Below are positions 23,009 through 34,600 of a stretch of DNA of 64,000 bases, piece by piece. Under the pieces are notes generated by a model. The model was not told the DNA's origin. It saw nothing but the letters and a program-made list of their open reading frames with translations, and searched no databases. Both the position numbers and the translations under genes were made by a program. The DNA is from Pseudopyrenochaeta lycopersici (Eukaryota > Ascomycota > Dothideomycetes > Pleosporales > Pseudopyrenochaetaceae), in the NCBI GenBank assembly GCA_003313425.1, contig NHZP01000077.1, positions 124,001-188,000 on the forward strand. The letters run 5' to 3'. Each line of letters starts with the position of its first letter. Within the stretch, counting starts at the first letter, position 1.

Positions 23009-24895
23009 ATTAAGAGTCTCACTGCCTCAATTGATACGATAATAGCCTACCTAACCTAACGCGATCCCACTGTAGTCCTTACTAGCTAACTTGATTTCAC
23101 GAAATAGAAGGCGCAGCTATTAGTAAGGTGCGACGCGTACAGAATATAGTATAAAGTTAATCTAGAATCTATTCTCGTATTCCTTAAAGAACCTAAGCCT
23201 CTAGCGGCTCTAAACGTCGCTGATTACACGCCTTGAAGGGCTACCGTCAGACCTTAATTAACAGCTAACCTCTCTAAGTCTAGGATAACTGCTCTTAAAT
23301 AAGACATAGAGTACTTTAAGATAAGGAATAAAAACTATAAGAATTAAGAAAGGAAATACTTAGATGAGTAGAAGGCTATTAGGGAGATCATAATCTTTAT
23401 ACAATCTACTGTCTTACCTTACCTGCAGGAAATATGCTGCAAGACAGGGTAAAACGCGCGTGAATAGATTAAGAACCTTACAGACACGGTCGGCATAGAT
23501 AAGCGAATTGAACACAAACGCGCGCGAGACTGATACCTCAAATCGCTAAAGCTAATAAGAAATACAGCTAACTAGGATCTGTGGCTTACTAATTACGATT
23601 AAGCTATAATACAAGCAGAGGTAAAAGGAGTTGCTGAGGTAAAGGATATAAACTTAGTTACTAAAGACTTTGTAGTCGCAGTATGGAATGCAGCACCTAC
23701 ATAGGCTACCTTATTTCAGGATACTAGTTAATTTACTCCTAGTATTACACGCCGCGAGATAATAAAGCGGTTTAGAGACTATATAGTTATAATAAAGCCT
23801 TAGAAAACAGGCAGACACAAAAGCGCATATGTAGTATTAGATAACTTAGCGTTTCACGCGGATGATTTAGAAAGCACACAGAGAAATAAGAAGGAAAACC
23901 TCTATAAACCTAGTGCTCTAAATCTATAAAGGCAGGGCAGACCCTAAAATTAACGTAGTTAGAAAGAGACAAAGAGATCGTCCTTAGACCAGGAGCTATC
24001 TAGCACAGTTAGAAGCTCTAAGTGCCTAGCATGCGAGATATACTATTTACTTAAGGAGTGTTACTATGTACACCCTAACAAGGCGCCAGAATAGTTTAAA
24101 CTAAAACCTATACTAGAGAACTACGTAAGGATAAAGTAAGAGCAAGATCCTAAGTTCTAGGGCCTCTTATAAGGGCAAAGTAAACCCTGTTTAAACACAC
24201 TAATTATAAAAAACTCGCAGACTCCTACTCTAGAGGTACTAGATAGTTAACTAGAAGGACGAAGTATTATAAGGATAGATGCCGCCTTTATCTTAGCGTT
24301 ATTTAGAACTGACTTTAATAATTACCTATTAAGACATTTATTTATCCTTAACTCAGGTTTAACCTGTTATGTCACGAACGACCCTAATAGACTCTACAAC
24401 TTTAGACTACCTATATATAGAGACTTTATATAGGCAGGCAATACGAAGATATAAGTTAAGGGGTACAGCTTAATTAAGCTAACTCTTACAGGGCGGTAAG
24501 GAATTAACAGACTAACGTTACACGACGTAGCTTTGTGCCCTAACCTACACTATAATCTAGTATCATTCTAATTATTAAGGCAGAGAGGCATGTAGTAGGA
24601 TACTAAAATTAAACTAACTACACTTAGAAAAGTAGACAGAATAATTATAGGAAGTCTTACTAAGATTTATAGCTAATAAGTAGTTAAGTATTAACTAATA
24701 CACTAGGCTTCTAACTATACACATAAGACAACGTCACGAATAGAAAGAGCCGCACAAAAGGCATCAGCCTTGCTCTAGCATAAGTAATTAGGCTATCTAG
24801 GGCTAGTTGCTGTTAAGCACCTTATTTCGCAAGCTTAGGGGGTGCGGATAAAAGGCATTACTATAGTAGAGTGTAATTCCTGTAGGAGATCTAAG

Positions 24896-25197
24896 TGTCA
24901 GGGTTCAATCCTTTCAGGTTACTAGACGCAGGTGAAAGGGTTCAATCCTTCCAAGTTACTAGACGCAGGTGAAAGGTAACGATCCTGCCAAGTTACTAGA
25001 CGCAGGTGAAAGGTAACTGTTACCTCTTACCTTTCACCAAGCTAGGTAACTGGATCGGGACTAGCCTGCTCTAGCTTATGTATATAGGCAGCACCTCTCC
25101 CCCAAAGGTGAGAGGTATCTGCTATTTTGTCCATTTCCTTTTAAATTGAGTTTCTTCAACTAAGACCGTCCCAACTGTGCGTGTTGACTGCCTTACA
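24896..25197. repeat. Solo LTR inside Copia 2 integrase
   Basis: 302 bases with TG...CA ends (TGTCAGGG...CCTTACA) flanked by CTAAG at 24891-24895 and 25198-25202. Removing it with one CTAAG restores the Copia frame exactly (R-R-S-K joined to S-R-R-Q-I-R-R-A-P). It contains three tandem copies of a roughly 38-base unit with GGTTACTAGACGCAGGTGAAAGG plus one inverted partial copy, and a TATATAGG promoter core. CpA and TpG are normal here although the host element is heavily RIP-mutated, so it arrived later. Confidence 0.9.
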
Positions 25198-26226
25198 CTA
25201 AGTCCCGACGCCAAATCAGAAGAGCACCACAAACCTATAAAGATAGACTTAGTAAAAGACTAGCTATCGATTTCTATGCATATAAAATATAAAGTATAAT
25301 AAAAAAGAAGAGTTAAATACTTATTATAGATAGGTTCTCCGGCATGTAATAGGACTTCTATTTTACAGATAATCGTCCCGCTAAATTAATAATTAAGACT
25401 CTTTTAAACTTTATTCTATTTATAAAGAACTAGTTTAATATTATAATTAAAGTTATTAAGTTAGATAATAAAATTACGACAGTTAAGCTAGAAGTGGAAC
25501 GCTAGTTAGTATCGCAAGGGATAACTGTTAAGCCTTCCGCCCTAGATATACAAGATTAGAATAGAGGCGCTGAACGCTTAGGGGGTGTAAATAAGGAGAA
25601 ATTATGTGCTATGCGCCTTGATACTAACCTATCCTGGGAGCTATAGCCCGAAATTACTTAAGCTGGGGTGTACCTATATAATTAAACACTAAATTATGTA
25701 AATAACTAGAAGATACTGTACGAGGTCTTCTTTATAAGGGTTGTACTTAATAATAGAGTTGTTATAATATCTAAGAAGCCAAATCTCGCTTATTTAAAAG
25801 CCTATGGCTGCAAAGCATTCGTAATAACAGACGATACTTACTAAGGCAAATCACAACTTTAACGGCTGGATCCGAAAGCCTAGGTCAGCTACTTAGTTAG
25901 CTATTAATCCTTAAATATCTATTAAATTTAGATCCTATCTCTTATAAAAGTAATAAGCACACGAGATATTATATTTAACGAGCAAACAGTGTTTAATAGT
26001 AAAACTGAAGACCTAATAGATAACCTTATGCATAGTACGCTGCAAGAAATTGTAACCTACATAAGGATAATAGAGCTTCCTGCTCTAGTCTATTAACTAG
26101 AGACTGAGTCCTTTTATAAAGACGATATAGTTAAGGACACTAATAACTCTGAAGAGGAAGATCTACTAGGATACTATCGCGGAAGGAGAATTAGGGATAT
26201 ATACCTAACTCCTCTATCTACGCTAC

Positions 26227-28892
26227 CAGTGCTGGCAACAGTCAATCAGTCCGACGTCAATCAGATAACATTCAGATATCTAACATACAGCCCAGATCTA
26301 ATCAGTCTATCTAATGTAGCGTTACTAATATTAGTTATCCTTGCAACGTACTGCGGTACAGTCGTAAAGAGTGCAAAGCATAAGATATTTCGCTAATTAT
26401 ACTACAAGAATATGTGCAATTTCGCTTAATTTATAAGACGTGCTTTCAGCTAGTGCCTCTGTGTCTAACATGCCTCTATAACCTCTAGTCCTAAGCAATT
26501 TCGCTTATCTGTAATAAGCTTTTTGGCTGCTAAGAAAACCCGCTCTACCTTACTACTTATTACTAGTATTAAGAAGGTATTAAAAGCTATACATGCTAAG
26601 ACTAAGAAGTTAGTTTAATACTCCTTCTACTAGGCGATTAGACTCTTTAACCCCTAAAGCCTAGAATTAAATATCTGTAAGTAGTTATTAAGCTCTAGAC
26701 TCTCTATATCCTTTTACTTCTGCTTTTAATACCTGCGCGATAGGTAATTAGCTAAGAATATGTTAAATAATCTGAGTTCGGGGAAGGAAGATTTTAGCTT
26801 ATTTACCTCTGCTACCTAACTCTTATAGTTATATGCGGAATTAATATAAATCCTTTTGCGATACTTTAGGTAAAGGTTCTTAAACACCTTATTTGCGCTC
26901 TTAATCTAACTTAGATATTTTGCCTACTTATCCTTAAAGTACTTAAATCGCTACGCAGGATAAAAGACAATAGCCGCAATATAGAGTAGTAAGGAGTCCG
27001 TAAGCTTAAAGTACTTTTTAAGCTTTATCTAGGCTATATTAATACTAGTGTTATAGTGCTTAGTTTATTTAAGATTAGCACTAAGTATATTTACCTCCTT
27101 TTACGCCTTCTTAAGAACTTTATATATATAATTTATACTATAGAGGACTATCTATAGTGTACTATACTGTCCCTCTTAACTAGGGTTCTGTGCTTAACCC
27201 TCCTCTCTTTTACAAAGCTGCTAGAAAGGAATTAATATTTTCTGCTACTAAATTAAGTCCTCTTAGTTATCCCTAGTAAGAAAGTCTTATTAGAGATTAT
27301 AGGCATCCTACTAATTTAGAAGTTTCTAGTAAAGTTAGTAAAGAGTAATTACTGCGCAGAGTTTAATCCCTAGAATTTTATTAGTATAAAGCTAATACTG
27401 TGATTAGGGAATAAGGATATATATACCATAGGAAATTATAGCTTTAGTTAAATACTATTAAATTCCTCTATTAATAAGAAGCTAGTAGATCTAAATCTCT
27501 TCTCCTTAGCACTTAATAAATATTACTAATCTTACCTTATTATTATTAACATAGACGCAAATATTATAAAGTTTACTAATTAGACCCGTGCTATTCTAGA
27601 TGTAAAAAGCTTCCTTATATAAGGCACTAGCTAACTTCCGCTTAAGTTTGCTAACGCCTTTACTAAGTAGTAAGGCCTTAATAACTAGGTTAATAATGTA
27701 ACTAAGACACTATAGGCGTAAAAAGTTAACATTAATATTAAACCTAGTTACAAGCTCCTTAAGCATAGTATTATTATCTCTGGCATTATCTATTATAAAT
27801 ACACTAAGATTCTAGCTAACCTTATAGTTATTAATAACTTTAGCGATAATTCCTATAATTATTTTACTAGCCTTAACTCCTTTAGTGTCCTTAAAGCCTA
27901 GAAGACAATACACAAGCGTGCAGTCCTTATTAATAAAGTAACTATATATCGCAATATAATTCTTAATAGTTAGAGCACGCCAGCTATCTAATAATATGTT
28001 AATTTTACTTTGTACACGCGAAACCTTATCCTTAATCTATATCTTCCTTAACGTAAAGTAGTCTAACACCTAGGCTTTAATTGTGTTATGTAATAATAGA
28101 AGGATTACTTTAATCTTAGGCTAGCCGTTAACAAGGGCATCTTAAAATTCTACATCTTTAACGAGCGCAAAGCTAAGATCGTTTTTAATAAATATGTTAA
28201 TAACTTACTTCTTATACTTAAGGTTATTAAATAGCTCTAGATAATTACTTAGGGATAAGGCTGAGCTATTCCTACTAGGTTCTATTATTCTATAGACCTT
28301 ACCTAAATAAGATATAATTAATAAAGTTAATATCGCATTAAAGAGCTGTAAGCTAGATGCCTTTTCTGTATAGCAGAGCTTATAGAGCTAAAGCTTCTAG
28401 TAGCTATTTGCTTATATATTAGCTCTATGCTAATAAACCTATAAAATCTTAGCGTTTATATTTAGTACCTGTTTATTCCGTAGACGATATTGCACATTCT
28501 AAAGGAGCTTGCCGCGATACTTAAGGGTATTAAACTAAATATTAAAGATGCAAGCATGTAAGGTGTTAGAGAGCTGCAAATCAGCCTGCAATGCTTCTAA
28601 ACAAGCCGCTTTAGTTAAAGATAACTAAGAGGTACAGTTATTAATTTTAATTTCGCTAACACCTAAGCTTATATTACCTTTAGAAGGTGATAAAGATAAC
28701 TCTAAAAGAGTTCTTCTTATAATTAACAGACTGTTATAAGAGTAGTGTACAAATTTAAAATTTTATTTTAATAAGCAAGTATAAAGCAAAGGCCAATCAG
28801 ATATCTAACAGAGGGCAGATAACCTGATTAGTAGGACTGACGCTCGGACTAATTGATGATCCAATCAGTTTAATTGACTGTTGCCAGCACTG
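26227..28892 (-). mobile_element. hAT transposon nested in Copia 2
   Basis: 2,666 bases with inverted termini CAGTGCTGGCAACAGTCAAT and its complement, flanked by a perfect 8-bp duplication TACGCTAC at 26219-26226 and 28893-28900. It splits the Copia polyprotein between integrase and reverse transcriptase. RIP-mutated. Confidence 0.95.
26440..28700 (-). pseudogene. hAT transposase relic (nested element)
   Basis: Minus strand. The C-terminal dimerisation region is readable near 26450-26620 (I-S-S-K-V-E-R-V-F-L-A-A-K-K-L-I-T-D-K-R), preceded by a double TAG where hAT proteins have W-W. Upstream the sequence is very TA-rich and only the general arrangement is inferred, so the limits are approximate. 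Confidence 0.75.
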
Positions 28893-30775
28893 TACGCTAC
28901 TACTAGCTGCACTCCTTACAAGTCTAATAGCAGGTGCGCAAGTAGCTAACATAAACTTATGCTTATTAAAACTAATTCCTTAGGCAGCTACCTTTATAGC
29001 TAGTACTTAGGTAGGCAACGTAGGGAACTATAAAGGGAAAGTTATTAATAAGGCTTAGATAAAAAGGATGCTTACTAAAGGCTTAAAAATCTACTAAAGC
29101 TAACTTCTACTACTACCTACGCTGCACACTAACTTTAAATACTATCCTATAGGAGAGCTATTTAAGGAGGCAGAATAAGTGCACCTTAAAAGCTATAGAC
29201 AAATGAAGTTGTAGATAGAGGTCCCGCTTAAGCTAATTAAGACTGCAGGACAACAAATCCTTAACTGCATGTAGGTGTACATATATAAGCTAAATAAGCA
29301 TAATTAATTCCTTAAGTGCAAAGCACGACTTGTAGTCTGAGGAGACTAACAGCGACATATTATAACGTAAGACACATATGCTGCTACGTTAGCGAGCAGG
29401 TCCTTTTAAATGCTGATAGCAACTGCAGCTAAGTATGATCTCGAACTAAAACAATATAACGTAATAAACGCATTTGTACATATAACTATAGACTAAGAAG
29501 TGTATATAAAGATGCCGCGCGGATATTACAAGAAAGGCACAATCCTCTAAGTTTAGAAGGCGTTATACAGGCTCTAAATATTACCCTTACTATAGCAAAA
29601 GGAGTTTATAATAACCCTTAAAGCCCTAGGATTTATAGAAGTACTATATAAGCTATACTGTATAATTAAAGATAGACTTATTATCTTCTTCTACGTAGAT
29701 AATATTATTCTTATATACTATAAGTTAAAGACTACAGAAGTAGAATAAGTAGTTAAGCTGCTTATAAGAAAGTACACGACAACAGGCAGTAACAACCTGC
29801 AGTGGTTTCTAGGAGTTGAGGTTATCTGAAAGCGGGATTAACGACTTATTTATCTCTCTTAAGCCGCTTACGCCAAGAAGATAAGCTGTTTAGTTAACAA
29901 TTAGAATTGTTAATACGACACACTAATAAGCACAGTTAAACTAAAGCCGCGCTTAGGAATGGCAATACTATCTAAAGTTAACAAGTATTAACGCAAAGTT
30001 AGTTTACTACTATACGCAGCAGTTACAACGAGGCCTAATATTGCTTTCGCTACATTAAGACTAGCACGATTCCTATTAAACCCTAGCAAAGAGTACTACG
30101 ATGCCGCTGACAGAGTACTACTGTACCTTAATAAGACAAAGTCGCGAGCACTGTAACTTGGAGGAGGCAATTACCTATAAGTCGCAAGCGACGCCTTATT
30201 TGCTAACAACACCTTAGATAGGAAAAGCTCTTAAGGATATATAATTAAGCTGTTTAATGGGCTGATTGCATAGAAAGCAAACAAATAAGATATAGTAACT
30301 ATATTAACGACTGAAGCCGAATTACTAGCACTATCACAAGTAGCTAAAGAAGCGATCTTTACAACGCAACTACTAGAAGAACTAGAAGTTAAGCTACTGT
30401 TACCTACGATAATAATTCAGTGCGATAATACTTAAATAATCTAGCTAGTAACTGCAGAAGTTTCAAAGCTCCAGACTAAGCTTCGCTATGTTAATATCTA
30501 CAATTATTAGCTTAGACAAGAAGTTTTATTAGGAAAGATAAAAATAGAGTATATATATTTAACTAAAATAATCGCGGACGGCTTTATAAAGGCATTACCC
30601 TATAATAAATAGAATAACTTCTTAAAATAACTTAGACTAGTAGAAGTACGAAACCACGAGGTGATAAAAGAAGCCCTACTTAAAGAGATCTAGAGACAAC
30701 TTAAGGACCTCACAATTATATAAGGGGCTTGTAACTAGTTATCTAGCTTATACAGTCGTCTAAGCTGAGGGGGTG

Positions 30776-30996
30776 TGTCAGATTACGCAAGTGCTGTAGG
30801 GCCTGTTAGATATAAAAGATAAACTTAGAAGTACTACATAGAAAAGGGCGATTAATAGAAGGACTGATACTACGGCCTTCGGAACCTCCGGAAGCAAAGC
30901 AGTTATAGAAAGGAGGGGAGAGAACACAGAATTAATCAACCACGTTCATCATTAAAATTCATCAAAGATCAAGCCAAATAGTCCTTGAATCTGACA
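30776..30996 (+). repeat. 3' LTR of Copia element 2
   Basis: Near-identical to 22788-23008, with only about six C/T or G/A differences. It is followed by the target duplication AAAGC at 30997-31001. Confidence 0.93.
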
Positions 30997-31001
30997 AAAG
31001 C

Positions 31002-31404
31002 TCTCGTATTTTAATTATATACTACTTAGTTAAATTAATAATAGGTTTAAAGTATTTAAATTAGGCATAATACTATCGTTTTCGTCTTTATCGACTTGCG
31101 TATGTCTAAACAATTAGATTATAAGCCTTACTAACAGGTCCTATTCGCCTCCACTAATTTAATTCCTTCTTTAGATTTACCAGCACTAAGCCTTTAAATT
31201 CAAAGAGGTTCTTATTAAAGCTAAATAAGAGATAGCGGGCAATAAGGTTAATAACATGGCCTGCGCAGCGCAGGCGACGTTCGTTAGGATCAAAACTAAA
31301 TTGTCCTCTAATTATTTTTATTACTAAATCGTTATTTAAAGCATTATTAAGGATAAAATAGCTAAGCTTATCTTAAATACTAAAGTCCTTAATTACAGAA
31401 ATAA
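31002..31404 (-). pseudogene. hAT transposase relic, central part (outer element)
   Basis: Between the Copia and Gypsy insertions the minus strand reads N-N-A-L-N-N-D, then F-D-P-N-E-R-R-L-R-C-A-G-H-V-I-N-L-I-A. This is the strongly conserved R-x-R-C-x-x-H-x-x-N-L block of hAT transposases and connects the pieces on either side. Confidence 0.88.
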
Positions 31405-31409
31405 CTTAC

Positions 31410-31614
31410 TGTCACGAACACACTAGACCTAGCGGGGGACGACCCAGCGGAGGGCCCTTGGACCCATACCAGATAGAGCCCAGAAAGGCTTAGGACTACA
31501 CTAGAGATAGGCTAGTATATAAATAAGAGCTACCCCCTTAGAGCAGAGGTTAAGGATTAGTCTTAATACTATCCCCTATTACTTAACCTTAACCTCTACT
31601 AACAGTCCCTAATA
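31410..31614 (+). repeat. 5' LTR of Gypsy element
   Basis: 205-bp repeat of 39357-39561 containing AGTATATAAATAAGAGC as likely promoter core. Preceded by target duplication CTTAC. Confidence 0.92.
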
Positions 31615-31689
31615 ATTCTAATCCTTCTCACCCTAGGGGTAGCAGTTAAGAAACTCTCCTCTAAAGTACCGTCAAGAGCCTAGGGACAG

Positions 31690-34600
31690 CACGCCTACAT
31701 CCTAACAGTAAAAGAAGAAAAAAAAAAGAGGAAGTATTATAGCAGGCACTCGCAGAAGACCTAGGAGCAACGCTAACCTAGAGCCTCCCTAAGGAAGTAC
31801 TAAAGACGCCTAGAGAGACCTAGGGACATTAGAAGACCCCTAATAATTAAACACGTTAGACGCCCCAAACTAAAACCCCTAGGACTCTAACATAATAGGT
31901 ACCCTACAGTAAGAGTTAGGACTACCCCTAGACTAACGCACTTACAGTAGTAGACTTAACTAGGTTAGCGAAACCCTAACGGAGGTGTCTAGTGCCGCTA
32001 ATATCCTAGCGGAAACCTAACCCCTTTCTACTAGGAAAAAGCTAACAACAGGAATCTTGAATAAAACGTTTATCTAAGGTCTATTAGCTAACCTCTTTAA
32101 GGCGGAAGAGACTAGAGCCTTAGAGGAAGCGATCAAAAAGCTAAAGGACTAAATTAATTACGCGTCATAAGCACTAGAGGTAGGACAGGCTAGGAAGCTA
32201 TTAGAACCTCCCTAGCCCGCCTTTAATAAGGCAGGGAAGCTTATTAGGGCTCTAAATAGTGTGTAACCTAAACTAAAAGTAGGATTAGAAACCTAAGCCC
32301 TATCAGCACAGTAGGTAGACTAATAGGTAAAGGACGTCGAAACTACCTTCGCGTACGCCTAGGTGCTAGAAGACACAGTAACCCGCACCTATTAGGCTCT
32401 AGGGACGATCTAGTATCACGTCTACTAAGAACTCCTCTAACAACGCATTAATAAAGGGAGTATTACCTTATAGGCTTACCTTAAACAGGAGGAACGTAAG
32501 CTAGTTTAAGATCCTATCCTTACCTGCTATAATAACTACCTCTAGTTCTTTAACTTTAAGTAGCGGAGGGATAATAACGTTAACACCTTCCTCCTCTAGC
32601 TAAGGAAAAAGGAATCCCTTCTAACCTATAACTTCTTTAAGCTAGAGGATAGAGAGGACGACTATAAGCTAAAGATCGCCTTTATATAGTTAAGACTTCT
32701 AGAGGAATACTGCAGGGAGATTATACGCACTAGGGTCCTTAAGACTATTAACTCGTAGCCTAAGTTTAAAAGGGCCCTACGTAACGCAGAAACTATAACT
32801 CGCGCTAATTACTTCCTAGGGGACACCTAAAAAGCTACCGCTAAAGGCCCTTCTTAGGGCAAACGCCTAGCGTTAAACTCCTTCTCTAACCCGCAGAGGA
32901 CTAGTAAGAAGTAAGATAATAGACTTTTAGAGATAAACTACTCCTGAAGATCGCCCTGTCTAAAGCCTATATAAAACCCGCCGCGGTACTAGGGGACGCC
33001 TAAAAACTCCTAGGACCTAGCTAAGCAGGGCACAACCTAACCCTACTAGAAGAATTGTAATTAGAGAAACACAAGAGGCGGAGCTAATAAATAAACTCGA
33101 CCTAGGCCTTAATTAGGAAACGCAACGCCCTAGTCGCTAATCTGTCCTAACTACTACTAGGGCCTAACACCTAGGGGAAAGCACTCTAGATAGTAATCGA
33201 AGTCTAGCTATAGGTAGCTAATAGACTCCCGCTCCCTCTCTAAGCCCTATATAACTTAGGCGCAGAGATTAATATTGTATTAAGTAAGATTACCTAGCTT
33301 TACTTCCTGCCTAGAGCAAACTACTACTAGAAGCCTACAGCAAGCCTAGTTAATAATTAACCACTCCCACTAGGAGCTGTATACGATCTATCTATCTAGT
33401 ACTAAGACTTAAAAAGTATAGTAAAACAGGTAGGCCTATAACTATTTTAGTCTACTAATATTAAAGGCTATAACTTTATCCTAGGATACCTATAGCTAAG
33501 GGAAGCTAATCCTAAAATTTAATTCTCTATAGGAGAATTTAAATAGTAGGCTGCGCGAGATACTAACCAGGTCTAAGTCGTCACCGCCGCAGACCTGTTA
33601 GGCAATGTCAGCCCTAGAGAGACAGCCTATATCCTCTACCCAGGAGCCCTAACCTGCAACACCCTAACCAGTAAGGCTAAAAGAGCAGTCTAAGAGGAGA
33701 TACATTAAGCAACTGCTGCGAATCTGTTAGAACCTGCTAAGCCTAGTAGAGATATAGAATATAACGCAGAATAGTTCTATTACTAGGGCTTACTCTAGCT
33801 ATAAAACCTAGTCCTTAGTATCGCAGACTACCTAAAGGAGTGTGTCCGAAGGGAACCCTAGCTAGCCTAGCTACCTGCAGAGATAGTACAGCGCGTAGTG
33901 TCTAGTATACGCAACAGGAACTCTAATTAGCGCGCCACCCTCCTAGTAGCACCCCATATCCTCCCCAGCCTAGCTAAGGAGGATGCCCCGCAGGTCAACC
34001 CCGCCAGGGACCGCCCAGACAAAGAGGAATTAAGGCACGTCCCCTAGAAGCTGCACTATAAGTAGCTCGCCTTTAGTAAGCATTAGACAGAGGTACTACG
34101 CCCCTATAGAGAGTACGACCACGCGATTACGTTAGAGGAGGGATAAAAAGTCCTAAACCTCTCTATTTATAACCTCTCGCGCTGAGAGCTAGACATCCTC
34201 TAGGAATACCTTAACACAGCGCAAGAGAAAGGATAGATCTAGCCCAGCACGTCGCTAGCAGGGGCCCTAATCCTTTTTATACTAAAATTAGACAGAACGC
34301 TCTAGCTATACGTAGACTACTAAGGCCTAAATAAAGTAACTGTAAAGAACTAGTACCTAATCCCCCTTGTAAGCAAGATGCTAGACTACTTCTTAAAGGC
34401 GCAAATCTTCACGAAGTTAGATATCTAAGACGCTTATTACAGACTTCAGATTAAGGAGGGTAATAAGTAGAAAACAGCGTTTAAGACGCGGTACAGCTAC
34501 TTTAAGTACCTTATTCTACTCTTTAGATTATCTAACGCGCTAGCAACTTTCTAGTCCTATATCTACAGAGCCCTTAGAGGGCTCGTAGACCGCACTTACA

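Larger units (their letters stand above)
23040..30750 (+). pseudogene. Copia 2 gag-pol relic (interrupted)
   Basis: A Gag zinc knuckle is visible near 24016-24080 (C-L-A-C, H replaced by Y, then E-C). An aspartic-protease-like start (L-N-S-G-L-T-C-Y-V-T-N-D) lies near 24350. The integrase zinc region ends C-N-S-C-R-R-S-K, is interrupted by the solo LTR, and resumes R-R-Q-I-R-R-A-P. Reverse transcriptase has A-F-V-H-I and F-Y-V-D-N-I-I-L-I, where YVDN at 29692-29703 shows the second catalytic Asp changed to Asn (GAT to AAT, a RIP-type change). RNase H contains L-T-T-E-A-E-L-L-A-L-S near 30305. Gln and Trp codons are widely replaced by stops. Confidence 0.88.
22788..30996 (+). mobile_element. 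Ty1/Copia LTR retrotransposon 2, with nested insertions
   Basis: 221-bp LTRs (22788-23008, 30776-30996) start TGTCAGATT and end AATCTGACA, flanked by AAAGC at 22783-22787 and 30997-31001. A polypurine tract (GCTGAGGGGGTG) precedes the 3' LTR. Two younger elements sit inside: a solo LTR at 24896-25197 and a hAT at 26227-28892. Without them the element is about 5.2 kb, normal for Copia. Interior codons carry RIP stops. Confidence 0.95.
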
